From assembly GCA_045604405.1 (NCBI GenBank), contig JAZUNZ010000048.1, forward strand, positions 54,714-118,713: a DNA stretch of 64,000 bases. The letters are read 5' to 3'. Of this stretch, positions 26,189-34,679 are shown one piece after another. The stretch is from UMGS1649 sp045604405 (GTDB taxonomy: Bacteria > Bacillota > Clostridia > TANB77 > CAG-465). The number at the start of each line of letters is the position of its first letter. Position 1 is the first letter of the stretch. The position numbers and the translations under genes were made by a program. The notes under the pieces were generated by a model. It was not told where the DNA came from. It saw only the letters and a list, made by a program, of their open reading frames with translations, and searched no databases.

Positions 26189-26662
26189 ATGAAAAAGTTG
26201 GCATGCGTTGTATTTGAGCTAGAAGAAGGTGAGAGTGTAGAAGAATTTATGCTCAAACTCGAATCACTTGGTGACAACGAAAAGGTAAATCCCCGGATGG
26301 TAAATACTTTTGATGAGGGCGTGACATGGCGGAATAAACTAAAACAGATTTTAAACAATCTGGGCATTACAAAGACTTCAAAAGGCTATAGTATGCTTTT
26401 CTATATGATGGAAGAGATAGAAAATGATCCGTCTCAAAGAGAACACATTTATCTTAAATCGCTATATGCAGGTGTAATGGAAAAGACAGGAGCAACTTAT
26501 ATACGCATAGAAAGAAGAATAAGAACGGTTATAGATAAAATCTATACTCACAACGCAAGAGAATATGCTAACAATGTGTTAAATATTCCTGATGAGTACA
26601 ATGCAGAAATAACAACTTCCTATTTTATTTCAGTATTGGCTAATCTCTTATTTGACAACTAA
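26189..26662 (+). CDS. Stand-alone Spo0A C-terminal-domain-like DNA-binding protein (first)
   Basis: 157 residues. There is no receiver domain: the first 45 residues are acidic and unrelated to CheY folds. The rest (about 48-155) follows the Spo0A effector domain: LNNLGITKTSKGYSMLFYMMEEI...LYAGVMEKTGATYIRIERRIRTVIDKI...YFISVLANLL. This is the Spo0A pattern of IGVPAHIKGY, then the recognition helix region TASRVERAIRHAIE, then EFIAMVADKL. It should bind DNA without needing phosphorylation. It lies in its own unit, with consensus promoter and terminator, in tandem with a paralogue. Confidence 0.82.
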   Translation: MKKLACVVFELEEGESVEEFMLKLESLGDNEKVNPRMVNTFDEGVTWRNKLKQILNNLGITKTSKGYSMLFYMMEEIENDPSQREHIYLKSLYAGVMEKTGATYIRIERRIRTVIDKIYTHNAREYANNVLNIPDEYNAEITTSYFISVLANLLFDN

Positions 26663-26668
26663 ACATTT

Positions 26669-26696
26669 AAACGGTTATACTAAAATATAACCGTTT
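26669..26696 (+). terminator. Terminator of the first Spo0A-C-like gene
   Basis: 11-bp stem AAACGGTTATA/TATAACCGTTT with a 6-nt loop, followed by a T-rich tract. Confidence 0.85.
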
Positions 26697-26741
26697 ATTT
26701 ATGTATTTCATAGACAAATAAAGAGAAAACCTTAAGAAGGA

Positions 26742-26770
26742 TTGACATAAAAAAGAATAACGGGTATAAT
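26742..26770 (+). promoter_or_regulatory. Promoter of the second Spo0A-C-like gene
   Basis: TTGACA (26742-26747), 17-bp spacer, TATAAT (26765-26770). Confidence 0.85.
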
Positions 26771-26828
26771 AATAAGTACGTAGTAGTCGTAAATATTAAA
26801 AATAATTTTTTAAAGGAGAATGAACATA

Positions 26829-27290
26829 ATGAAAGTAGTGGATCTTATTATCTTCAATGAGCAAGGAAGCAAACCTATCAAAGATACAGTACAGGCTGTA
26901 ACTTTAACAAGTAAAAAAAATACTCAAAGTACTAATCTGGATGAAAGTAATACAGACTGGAGAGTTAAATTTAAAACAACCCTTAATAAACTTGGGATTA
27001 CAACAACGTTAAAAGGGTATCAAACGCTATACTATATCATGGATGGAATGTGCAATAGTCCAAACAGTAAAGAATATATTTCTACCAAGCAAGTATATGC
27101 TCCTGCCATTTCTAGGATGAATTCGACATATTCCAAAGTAGAAAGAAATATAAGATATGTTAAGGAAAGAATTTATAATAACAATTCTAGAGAGGATATA
27201 AATAGAATATTAGGTATTTCAACTGAGAACAATAGTGATATAAATAACGGTCATTTTATTTCTATTCTTTCTGACGTGGTCTTTAACTAA
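26829..27290 (+). CDS. Stand-alone Spo0A C-terminal-domain-like DNA-binding protein (second)
   Basis: 153 residues from ATG 26829. The ATG at 26820 is too close to the AAAGGAG site. The first 45 residues are polar and lack a receiver domain. Residues about 48-153 follow the Spo0A effector pattern: LNKLGITTTLKGYQTLYYIMDGM...QVYAPAISRMNSTYSKVERNIRYVKERI...HFISILSDVV. It is a diverged paralogue of the gene at 26189, with the same size, layout and promoter style. The pair may read the same or competing operators. Function beyond DNA binding is not known. Confidence 0.8.
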   Translation: MKVVDLIIFNEQGSKPIKDTVQAVTLTSKKNTQSTNLDESNTDWRVKFKTTLNKLGITTTLKGYQTLYYIMDGMCNSPNSKEYISTKQVYAPAISRMNSTYSKVERNIRYVKERIYNNNSREDINRILGISTENNSDINNGHFISILSDVVFN

Positions 27291-27293
27291 ATG

Positions 27294-27332
27294 AATAACC
27301 AAGATAGCCAATATTTTGCTATCTTGGTTATT
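27294..27332. terminator. Bidirectional terminator between the Spo0A-C-like gene and mscL
   Basis: 15-bp stem AATAACCAAGATAGC/GCTATCTTGGTTATT with a 9-nt loop. A T-rich run follows on the + strand, and an A-rich run in the opposite arm serves mscL. Confidence 0.85.
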
Positions 27333-27353
27333 TGCTTATTTTAAATTTAAAAT

Positions 27354-27896
27354 CTAATTAATCTTTTCATCTAATATGCTTGTACAATGTCCACATCTAG
27401 TAGCTTCAAGTGGGATTTCGTTTAAGCAATATGGACATTTTTTGGTAGTTGCAACCTGTTCCTTAACCTCTTGCTTTTTCTTTCCTTCTTTTATTCTAAA
27501 TACAATTTTTAAGAATATAAATAACCAAAAAGCAATCATTAAAAAGTCTACAATATTAGTAACAAATGTACCATAGCTTATTACACTAACGCCGGCAGCT
27601 TTAGCATCTTCTAATGTTAAGTAAGTATTTCCATCTAAGGCTACAAATAAATTAGAGAAGTCCATTTTGCCTGTAATTAAAGATATTGCAGGAGTAATAA
27701 TATCGTTTACCAGTGAATTTACTATTTTAGTAAATGCATTTGCTATAATAACACCAACAGCCATATCTAAAACATTACCTTTAGTTGCAAATTGTTTAAA
27801 ATCATTAATAAATCCTTTAGCTTTTTTTATTCCTTTTTTTTCAAGCTTTTTTAATCTTTCTATCTTCTTTTCCTCTTTTAAATCCTTTTTATTCAT
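27354..27896 (-). CDS. mscL: Large-conductance mechanosensitive channel with a C-terminal zinc ribbon
   Basis: 180 residues, longer than the usual 130-150. A Lys/Glu-rich start leads into FINDFKQFATKGNVLDMAVGVIIANAFTKIVNSLVNDIITP (about 27-67), the MscL pore helix with its Gly/Ala-rich face. A second membrane helix lies near 115-135. The extra C-terminal tail contains CPYCLNEIPLEATRCGHC (about 154-171), a two-CxxC zinc ribbon in the cytoplasm. MscL opens on hypo-osmotic shock to release solutes. The zinc tail may tie the channel to a partner or to redox/metal state (inference). Confidence 0.93.
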   Translation of the reverse strand: MNKKDLKEEKKIERLKKLEKKGIKKAKGFINDFKQFATKGNVLDMAVGVIIANAFTKIVNSLVNDIITPAISLITGKMDFSNLFVALDGNTYLTLEDAKAAGVSVISYGTFVTNIVDFLMIAFWLFIFLKIVFRIKEGKKKQEVKEQVATTKKCPYCLNEIPLEATRCGHCTSILDEKIN

Positions 27897-27913
27897 AGAA
27901 ACCCTCCATAGTT

Positions 27914-27942
27914 ATTTTACTACAAATTTACACACAATTCAA
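27914..27942 (-). promoter_or_regulatory. mscL promoter (minus strand)
   Basis: On the minus strand TTGAAT (27942-27937), 17-bp spacer, TAAAAT (27919-27914), followed by GGAGGG before the mscL ATG. Confidence 0.7.
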
Positions 27943-28112
27943 CAAAATAATTAAAGGGACTATACTACATTTTGAGTAATATGTAAACAGGATTTGCTGT
28001 AAGGACAAAGAACAGTGCGAATAGGGTGAAAAAGTGTACAAAAATTTTGGGGTTTATATATTTTTATGCTACAAAATTATACAGCAAATTGCGACATATT
28101 TTTGTAATATAG

Positions 28113-28141
28113 TTGAAATATTTGAACATTCGTTATATAAT
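28113..28141 (+). promoter_or_regulatory. Promoter of the DUF4321-radC-mreBCD-mrdA operon
   Basis: TTGAAA (28113-28118), 17-bp spacer, TATAAT (28136-28141). The stretch 27943-28112 between the divergent promoters shows no gene or clear structure. Confidence 0.75.
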
Positions 28142-28171
28142 CACATCATAAATTACAAAGGAGGAAACAAA

Positions 28172-28417
28172 GTGAAAACAGTTATAAAAATCATAACGAT
28201 TTTTGCGGGAATAATACTTGGGGGATATTTAGGAGAACTAGCTTTAAACGTACCGGCTTTACAGTTTTTAGCAGCAGGTAAAGAATTAGGTTTAACAAGT
28301 CCACTTGTGTTGGATTTAAACATAATAAAACTTACATTTGCCTTTACTGTAAAACTTAATATAGCAGGTATTTTAGGGTTTATAGCATCTCTATTTATAG
28401 TAAAGAAAGTGCTGTAA
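28172..28417 (+). CDS. DUF4321 small membrane protein
   Basis: 81 residues from GTG 28172, which has AAAGGAGG upstream. The longer frame from 28034 starts before the promoter and is rejected. The protein has two hydrophobic helices (about 4-24 and 55-78) around ELALNVPALQFLAAGKELGLTSPLVLDLNIIKLTF. In Clostridia DUF4321 genes are commonly found just before maf/radC and mreB, and maf is absent here. The role is unknown, with membrane location and likely involvement in envelope growth from context. Confidence 0.8.
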   Translation: MKTVIKIITIFAGIILGGYLGELALNVPALQFLAAGKELGLTSPLVLDLNIIKLTFAFTVKLNIAGILGFIASLFIVKKVL

Positions 28418-29140
28418 TTGAACAAATTAAGTATAAAACAAATACCTACACAGGACAGGCCATATGAAAAGTTTGAAAGATTAGGAGCGACATATTTAAC
28501 CGATGCAGAGCTATTGGCAATAGTTATAAAAAACGGAAGTAAGAGCCTAAATAGTTTAGATATGGCAAGGTATATTTTAGGGCATCATGAAAACGGATTA
28601 TCTGGTTTTAGATATTTAAAAGAAGCCTCCTTAGACGAGCTTATGAAAGTGCAAGGTATTGGCAAGGTAAAGTCAATTCAGTTAAAAGCAGTTATGGAGC
28701 TTGCCAGTAGAATAAATAATGAGCTGGAAAATGAGGAAAGAATAAAGATAAAAAGTCCATGTGATGTGTATAATCTGCTAAAAGCTGAGATGGGCTTGAA
28801 GCAAACTGAAGAAGTAAAAGTAGTTATCTTGGATACAAAAAACTATGTTAAATCTGTTGTAACAGTTAGTAGGGGTGCTACTAATAAGACGGCGGTGTCT
28901 GCAAAAGAAATTTTAAGTGAACCAATAAAACAACTTGCATCTTCAATTATATTAGTACATAATCATCCAAGCGGAGATACTACGCCTAGCAGGCAAGACA
29001 TTTTATTAACAAGAAAGATAAATGATTATGCAAGTATATTTGAAATTACCCTATGTGATCATGTAATAATAGGTAAAATGGGGTATACTAGTTTAAAAGA
29101 AACAAATAGTGAAATATTTTTAGGAGGAAGGAGTATATGA
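28418..29140 (+). CDS. radC: RadC family protein (JAB/MPN+ domain)
   Basis: 240 residues. It starts with TTG directly after the DUF4321 stop and matches the usual RadC beginning (DRPYEKFERLGATYLTDAELLAIVI). A helix-hairpin-helix region (VQGIGKVKSIQLKAV, about 77-91) is followed by the JAMM metal motif HNHPSGDTTPSRQD (about 184-197). The biochemical role is not settled. Older claims of a repair function are doubtful. It overlaps mreB by four bases, the standard clostridial arrangement. Confidence 0.93.
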   Translation: MNKLSIKQIPTQDRPYEKFERLGATYLTDAELLAIVIKNGSKSLNSLDMARYILGHHENGLSGFRYLKEASLDELMKVQGIGKVKSIQLKAVMELASRINNELENEERIKIKSPCDVYNLLKAEMGLKQTEEVKVVILDTKNYVKSVVTVSRGATNKTAVSAKEILSEPIKQLASSIILVHNHPSGDTTPSRQDILLTRKINDYASIFEITLCDHVIIGKMGYTSLKETNSEIFLGGRSI

Positions 29141-30153
29141 AACTTATGGCAAAAGATATAGGAATAGATTTGGGAACATCAACAACACTTGTATATGTTA
29201 AAGGATCTGGAGTTGTTTTAAATGAGCCTACAGTAGTTGCTATTAATGATGTAACAGGAGAGGTTTTAGCCGTTGGTAGCTCTGCTAAAGAAATGTTAGG
29301 TCGTACACCAGACAATATAGTTGCAGTAAAGCCATTAAAAGGTGGGGTAATTGCAAACTTTTATGGAACTCGTATGATGCTAGAAGAATTTATATCTAAA
29401 GCCGTTAAAAAGGGACTGTTATCTAAACCTAGAGTTGTAATATGCGTGCCATCTGGAATTACTGATGTGGAAGCTATGGCAGTAGAGCAAGTTGCAAGTG
29501 ATGCTGGAGCAAAAGAAGTATATATTATGGAAGAAGCAATGGCTGCAGCAATTGGTGCGGGAATTAAAGTGGATAGTCCGGAAGGTTCTATGATAGTAGA
29601 TATTGGCGGAGGAACTACAGAAGTAGCTGTGGTGTCTTTGGGAGGTATAGTTGCATCAAACGCTATAAGGCTTGCAGGAGATAACCTTGACCGTGATATA
29701 ATTGAATATATAAAAGAAAACTACAATGTAATAATTGGAGAAAATATAGCAGAAGAAATTAAAAATACAATTGGCGCAGCTTTTTCATCAATGACTGAAG
29801 AAAGAATGCAAGTAAAAGGAAGAAACTTGTCTACTGGGTTGCCAGATACTGTAACAGTAACAACTTCAGACATAGAAAAAGCAATGCGTAAAATATTAGA
29901 AGAAATAGTAAAGACTATTAACTTAACGCTTGAAAAAACACCACCAGAACTTGCATCAGATATTATGGAAAAGGGCATAATTATATGTGGTGGAGGAGCA
30001 TACATAAAAAATATAGATAGATATATAAGTGATAAAGTGGGAATTCCTGTACTAATTGCAACTAATCCTTTAGAGTGTGTTGTAAGAGGAGCTGGAAGTG
30101 CACTTTCTAATATAGAAGTATTAAAAAAACCATTCAAAGCTAGAAGGAGATAG
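29137..30153 (+). CDS. mreB: Rod-shape-determining actin homologue MreB
   Basis: 338 residues. Actin-fold phosphate motifs are present: IGIDLGTSTTLVYV at the N-terminus, VDIGGGTTEVAVVSLGG (about 157-173) and GIIICGGGAYIKNID (about 284-298). It forms membrane-bound filaments that guide lateral wall synthesis. AGGAGG precedes the ATG. It is first of mreB, mreC, mreD and mrdA, all on one transcript. Confidence 0.97.
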   Translation: MKLMAKDIGIDLGTSTTLVYVKGSGVVLNEPTVVAINDVTGEVLAVGSSAKEMLGRTPDNIVAVKPLKGGVIANFYGTRMMLEEFISKAVKKGLLSKPRVVICVPSGITDVEAMAVEQVASDAGAKEVYIMEEAMAAAIGAGIKVDSPEGSMIVDIGGGTTEVAVVSLGGIVASNAIRLAGDNLDRDIIEYIKENYNVIIGENIAEEIKNTIGAAFSSMTEERMQVKGRNLSTGLPDTVTVTTSDIEKAMRKILEEIVKTINLTLEKTPPELASDIMEKGIIICGGGAYIKNIDRYISDKVGIPVLIATNPLECVVRGAGSALSNIEVLKKPFKARRR

Positions 30154-30161
30154 GATTTCTT

Positions 30162-30995
30162 ATGAATTACATGGGCAGAAAAAAGAGAAGACAAAATAAT
30201 AAAGTAATGATTGGTATAATTATAGCTGTTAGCATAATTATATCAATTTATTTGCTGTCCATAATAAAGATACCTTTTTTATCTTCTTTGTCTAGCAAGA
30301 TAGTATATGGTATAGATGCTACTTTAAGCAGCATCTCTGGAATTATAACTCAAGGAACTTCATACTTTGGAAATACGAAAAAACTAAATGAAAAAGTGGC
30401 AAGTTTAGAAAAACAGCTTGAAGAAGCAAAAATAGCTATGCAAGAAGTAAATGTCCTTGAAGTAGAAAACAAAGATTTAAAAGAAATGCTAAACATAAAA
30501 GAAAAATACAATCATTTTGAAAAGGTATATGCCAAAGTCATAACAAGGTCTTATGATAATTGGAATGAAATGTTTGTAATAGATAAAGGAACATCTCATG
30601 GCATAAAGGAAAAACAAACAGTAATTGCAGCAGAGGGACTTGTAGGATATATTTCTGAGGCTTACCAAAATACAAGTGTTGTTACTACAATACTAGATCC
30701 TAATAGTGCAGTAAGCATAGAAATATCTAATATAAACAAGCTAGCATTAGTAAAAGGAGATTTTTCCTTGATGAGTAGTGGTAAGCTTAAACTTACAAAT
30801 ATACCAATAGATACAGAGCTAGCTAAAGGGGAGACAGTATATTCATCTGGTATTGGAGAGTTATACAAAAAAGGAATACCTGTTGGAACAATCTTAGAAG
30901 TAATAAGCAAGAAAAATGACATAGATAGATATGCCATAGTAGACGCATTTGTAGATATTGATTCCTTAAGTTTAGTTGGGGTAATTGTTAATTGA
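30162..30995 (+). CDS. mreC: Rod-shape-determining protein MreC
   Basis: 277 residues. A basic N-terminus (GRKKRRQNNK) and one membrane helix (about 16-38) are followed by a coiled coil (KLNEKVASLEKQLEEAK...EVENKDLKEML, about 70-110). The extracytoplasmic beta domain contains VITRSYDNWNEMFVIDKGTSHGI...VVTTILDPNSAVSIEI. MreC bridges MreB, MreD and PBP2. AGGAGAT lies about ten bases before the ATG. Confidence 0.95.
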   Translation: MNYMGRKKRRQNNKVMIGIIIAVSIIISIYLLSIIKIPFLSSLSSKIVYGIDATLSSISGIITQGTSYFGNTKKLNEKVASLEKQLEEAKIAMQEVNVLEVENKDLKEMLNIKEKYNHFEKVYAKVITRSYDNWNEMFVIDKGTSHGIKEKQTVIAAEGLVGYISEAYQNTSVVTTILDPNSAVSIEISNINKLALVKGDFSLMSSGKLKLTNIPIDTELAKGETVYSSGIGELYKKGIPVGTILEVISKKNDIDRYAIVDAFVDIDSLSLVGVIVN

Positions 30996-31003
30996 GGTAC
31001 AAA

Positions 31004-31498
31004 ATGGTAAAAAAAATTTTTAAATGGGTACTAAAAATAATTATATTCATTTTGGTATATTTGCTTCAAATATATGTAGTAAACAATACTATGTTTTTTG
31101 GAGTAAATGGAGATTTGTGCTTAATGGCAGTTGTGCTTACATCGTTAATGGAAAACGGTGTGATATCATATATTACCGCAGGATTATGTGGGGTAGCGTC
31201 AGATTTATTGTTCTCGTCACATGCTATGAAGTATATCGTTATATATTTAATTATAACAGCAGTGTTATTAGAGCTTAAGAGAATGTATAAACAAGATAGT
31301 AAAATTGCTATAATAATATTTAGCGTAGCTGCTACAGTAGCAAGTGAAATAATTATGCTTATGTATAGCACTATAGGACAAGGGGATTTTGTAAACGCAT
31401 TTTCATATATGTTTATGATTATCAAAGAGAGTATAATAAACATATGTCTAGCGTATGTGTTATATCTAGCATTTAAATTGTGTAAACAAGAGGGGTAG
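31004..31498 (+). CDS. mreD: Rod-shape-determining protein MreD
   Basis: 164 residues from ATG 31004, which has GAGGT upstream. A TTG at 30992 inside the end of mreC would place the binding site within the gene. About five hydrophobic segments, with VNNTMFFGVNGDLCLMAVVLTSLMENGVISYITAGLCGVASDLLFSS typical of MreD. It is a membrane partner of MreC and PBP2 in elongation. Confidence 0.9.
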   Translation: MVKKIFKWVLKIIIFILVYLLQIYVVNNTMFFGVNGDLCLMAVVLTSLMENGVISYITAGLCGVASDLLFSSHAMKYIVIYLIITAVLLELKRMYKQDSKIAIIIFSVAATVASEIIMLMYSTIGQGDFVNAFSYMFMIIKESIINICLAYVLYLAFKLCKQEG

Positions 31499-31500
31499 AA

Positions 31501-33588
31501 GTGAAAAGAATAAAAGAATTTTTTAACAACAGAATATTGGTTATTAAGTTCGTACTTATTCTAGTAGGAGCACTTCTACTTTTGCGTCTTATAGACCTTC
31601 AGATAGTAAATGGCGAAGAATATAAAGAGTTGTCTGAAGAAAAAATGTTAAGGGAGACAACAATAGAGGCACCAAGAGGTGAAATTTATGATAGAAATGG
31701 GATAGTACTTGCTACCAATAAACTTGCATATGATGTAGTCATATATAAAGTAGGACTTGAAGAACAAGAGCTTAACAAAACACTGTTAAGAGTAATAAAC
31801 ATATTAGAAAAAAATAAAGATGAAGCATATGTTTCTTTTCCAATGGATAATGTAAAAGAAGGCTTTTATACAGAGGATGAAAAGAATAATTTATGTGAGA
31901 TGTATGAAATAGATGCTACTTTATCGGATGAAGAAATATTAAACAAAATATATGAAGAGTATGGATTAAACAATATTGGCTTTAATGACGCTGAAAAATT
32001 TAAAGTAGCAAGATTTAGATATGAGCTTGCAACTAATAGGTTCTCGCTTTTTAGCTCTGTAACTTTAGCAAAAGACGTGTCGTATACGACCATGGCAATA
32101 ATAGAGGAGGCTAAAGAGGAACTTCCAGGTATAGAAATAAACGTAAATTCCAAAAGATATTATCCGTATGGGACACTTGCTTCTCATCTATTAGGATATG
32201 TAAGTAGTATAAGTAGTGAAGAATACCAAGAGTTAAAAGATGAAGGGTATTTGTATAATAGTAACATTGGTAAAATGGGAATAGAAACTACAATGGAAAG
32301 ATACTTAAAAGGAGAGAATGGAATAAAAAGAACTGAAGTGGATTCTGAGGGCGAGATTGCATCAGAATATGTGTATAAAGAGGCTGAATCTGGAAATAAT
32401 GTTACTCTTACCTTAGATTACAGACTTCAAACAGTTGCAGAAACTAATCTTAAAAAGGTAATAAACAATATTAGAACAGGAGCTCCAGGATATGTTAAGC
32501 AAAAAGATGCAAATGCAGGAGCGGTAATAGCACTAGATGTTAGTAGTGGAGAAGTGCTGGCTATGGCAAGTTACCCTACATTTGATCCAAACGATTTTGT
32601 TTCAGGTATAAAATATAGCAAATGGAAACAATTAATAGAAAACGAAACTAAACCAATGTTTAACAGAGTAATATCTGGAACGTACTCACCAGGTTCAACT
32701 TTTAAAATGTTAAGCGCATTAGCAGGATTAGATAGTAAGGTTATAACTTTAACAGAAAAAATAAAAGACAACGGTAGGTATGAACACGGGAATCACCCTA
32801 TGTGTTGGGTATATTCATATTATGGAAGAACACATGGATATATAAATGTAACAGAAGCTATAAAAGTATCATGTAACTGCTATTTTTATGAGGTAGGCCG
32901 TAGAATGGGAATAGACAACCTTGTAAAATATGCTAAGATGTTTGGACTTGGAAGTAAAACAGGAATTGAACTATATGGTGAAGCAAGTGGCATGATAGCA
33001 GGAGCTGACGAGTCAATGGATTGGTATTTAGGAGATACTTTATCTGCGGTTATTGGTCAATCATACAATTCATTTACACCAGTTCAGCTTGCAAATTACA
33101 TTTCAACATTAGCTAATGGAGGAACTTTAAATAAAGTATCTGTAGTAAAAAATGTTACAACAAATAATTATGAAAATATACAAAGTAGTGAAATTACAAG
33201 TTATATAGAAACTATTACAGGATACAAATTTAATTCTACTAAGCTTAAGTTAAATCAAAAGCATGTAGACTCAATAGTAGAAGGAATGAAATCTGTTACT
33301 TCAGAACAAGGTGGAACTTCATACATAGTATTTAAAAATTCAGATATTGAGGTTGCAGGAAAAACTGGAACTGCACAAGTATCACAAGGGACTCCTAATG
33401 GTGTATTTGTAGGATTTGCACCAATAGAAAATCCACAAATAGCAGTTGTAGCAATAGTTGAACACGGAGATTCAGGCTCAGCTGTTGCAAATGTAGTAAA
33501 ACCAATTTTAGAAGAATATTTTAACATCTCTAAAGACGGAGAAAATAAAGATGTTACAGAAATATTAACGCCAAGTATAACATATTAA
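31501..33588 (+). CDS. mrdA: Penicillin-binding protein 2, elongation transpeptidase
   Basis: 695 residues from GTG 31501. One N-terminal membrane helix (about 12-30) is followed by the dimerisation domain (LRETTIEAPRGEIYDRNG) with a longer insert than in E. coli, and the transpeptidase domain. Active-site motifs are STFK (Ser about 399), SCN (about 457) and KTGT (about 621). It cross-links peptidoglycan during lateral growth. Last gene of the mre operon. Confidence 0.95.
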   Translation: MKRIKEFFNNRILVIKFVLILVGALLLLRLIDLQIVNGEEYKELSEEKMLRETTIEAPRGEIYDRNGIVLATNKLAYDVVIYKVGLEEQELNKTLLRVINILEKNKDEAYVSFPMDNVKEGFYTEDEKNNLCEMYEIDATLSDEEILNKIYEEYGLNNIGFNDAEKFKVARFRYELATNRFSLFSSVTLAKDVSYTTMAIIEEAKEELPGIEINVNSKRYYPYGTLASHLLGYVSSISSEEYQELKDEGYLYNSNIGKMGIETTMERYLKGENGIKRTEVDSEGEIASEYVYKEAESGNNVTLTLDYRLQTVAETNLKKVINNIRTGAPGYVKQKDANAGAVIALDVSSGEVLAMASYPTFDPNDFVSGIKYSKWKQLIENETKPMFNRVISGTYSPGSTFKMLSALAGLDSKVITLTEKIKDNGRYEHGNHPMCWVYSYYGRTHGYINVTEAIKVSCNCYFYEVGRRMGIDNLVKYAKMFGLGSKTGIELYGEASGMIAGADESMDWYLGDTLSAVIGQSYNSFTPVQLANYISTLANGGTLNKVSVVKNVTTNNYENIQSSEITSYIETITGYKFNSTKLKLNQKHVDSIVEGMKSVTSEQGGTSYIVFKNSDIEVAGKTGTAQVSQGTPNGVFVGFAPIENPQIAVVAIVEHGDSGSAVANVVKPILEEYFNISKDGENKDVTEILTPSITY

Positions 33589-33602
33589 AAACTACAAAAA
33601 TA

Positions 33603-33641
33603 AAATGTGAATTTCAGCAATATTTGTTGACATTCACATTT
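33603..33641 (+). terminator. mrdA terminator overlapping the next promoter
   Basis: Arms AAATGTGAAT and ATTCACATTT around a 19-nt loop, followed by a T run. The TTGACA of the next promoter lies at the end of the loop and start of the 3' arm. Confidence 0.65.
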
Positions 33642-33653
33642 TTTTGCTATAAA
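33627..33653 (+). promoter_or_regulatory. Promoter of the pilin-like/BspA gene
   Basis: TTGACA (33627-33632), 15-bp spacer, TATAAA (33648-33653). The same block, TTTGTTGACATTCACATTTT, recurs before the truncated paralogue at 34624. Confidence 0.6.
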
Positions 33654-33682
33654 CTATATACAAAGTAAGGGGAGATGAAAAT

Positions 33683-34546
33683 ATGCAAAAGAAAAAAGGA
33701 ATATCACTAATAGTATTAGTGATAACAATAATAGTAATGGTAATATTAGCTTCTACAATTGTTATATCATTAAGCAGTTCTAATGTTATATCTAAAGCCG
33801 AAGAAGCTGTATTTAAATCAGACATGAAAACATATATGCATGAATATCAAATATATTCAGCACTATATGTGGGTGAAGGAAATGATTTATCAACATTAAA
33901 TGTAGCTGCAGGACAAATACATACAATATTACCATCTATATCAAACAACTCAGTATATAGCAATAAAATGAAAGTGGTAAATGGAGCGTTAATGTATGAT
34001 GCAGATTTAACTGATGCACTTGATGCACAAAGGGCAATATGGGCTAGTGAAGCAGGACTTATAGCTGGATTATTTACAATTACAGCAGACAACCGTGCGG
34101 ATATAGGTTATACAGATGCAACAACCGACCTAGTAATTCCTGAAACAATTGTAAAAGATGGTGTAACATATGCTGTTGTGGCTATTGGAAATAAAGCATT
34201 CCGAGATTGTTCCGCGCTTGAAAATATAATAATTCCAAATAGCGTAACGAGTATAGGCGATCATGCATTCTATAATTGCACATCACTCAAAAGTATAATA
34301 ATCCCTAATGGTATAACAAAAATTGATAAGTGGACGTTTGCCGCTTGTTCAAAACTCACAAGCGTAACTATTCCAGCTAGCGTAACGAGTATAATTGGCT
34401 ATACATTTTATAATGATACTGCGCTCACAGACATAACATTCGATGGTACTAAATCACAGTGGAATGCTATCACTAAAGACAATGGTTGGGACGCTGGTAC
34501 TGGTAATTACACTATTCATTGTACTGATGGCGATATTACTAAATAA
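33683..34546 (+). CDS. Prepilin-like N-terminus fused to BspA-type leucine-rich repeats
   Basis: 287 residues. The N-terminus MQKKKGISLIVLVITIIVMV has a basic leader, a Gly and then a long hydrophobic helix, the shape of a class III/type IV prepilin signal. The usual Glu at position 5 after the cleavage Gly is replaced by Val. A helical stretch (SSNVISKAEEAVFKSDMKTYMHEYQ) follows, as in pilins. Residues about 170-275 are four BspA-type repeats (AFRDCSALENIIIPNSVTSI and similar). These repeats occur in surface and adhesive proteins. A pseudopilin-like surface protein that displays LRRs outside the cell is the likely reading. No pilus assembly genes are nearby. Confidence 0.7.
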   Translation: MQKKKGISLIVLVITIIVMVILASTIVISLSSSNVISKAEEAVFKSDMKTYMHEYQIYSALYVGEGNDLSTLNVAAGQIHTILPSISNNSVYSNKMKVVNGALMYDADLTDALDAQRAIWASEAGLIAGLFTITADNRADIGYTDATTDLVIPETIVKDGVTYAVVAIGNKAFRDCSALENIIIPNSVTSIGDHAFYNCTSLKSIIIPNGITKIDKWTFAACSKLTSVTIPASVTSIIGYTFYNDTALTDITFDGTKSQWNAITKDNGWDAGTGNYTIHCTDGDITK

Positions 34547-34559
34547 TAAAAAATGTTAA

Positions 34560-34588
34560 AATACACCGTTCTTTTTGAATGGTGTATT
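34560..34588 (+). terminator. Terminator-like hairpin after the pilin-like/BspA gene
   Basis: Stem AATACACCGTTC/GAATGGTGTATT with a T5 loop. The downstream tract is A-rich, so strength is uncertain. Confidence 0.6.
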
Positions 34589-34623
34589 ACACATAAAAAC
34601 AAAAAAACACTTCCAAACATTTG

Positions 34624-34651
34624 TTGACATTCACATTTTTTTTGATATAAA
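34624..34651 (+). promoter_or_regulatory. Promoter of the truncated pilin-like gene
   Basis: TTGACA (34624-34629), 16-bp spacer, TATAAA (34646-34651), followed by AAGGGGAGATGAAA, the same leader as before 33683. Confidence 0.55.
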
Positions 34652-34679
34652 CTAATCGAGCAAGGGGAGATGAAAGCAT

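Noticed and set aside
28034..28171. Longer DUF4321 protein starting at 28034
   Set aside because: The extension would begin before the promoter at 28113. GTG 28172 has AAAGGAGG and gives the family length.
34613..34626. LexA-like box (minus strand TCAACAAATGTTTG) at the truncated pilin promoter
   Set aside because: The match is 12 of 14 but mostly reflects the recurring TTTGTTGAC promoter block, which elsewhere (33624, 36375) lacks a box.
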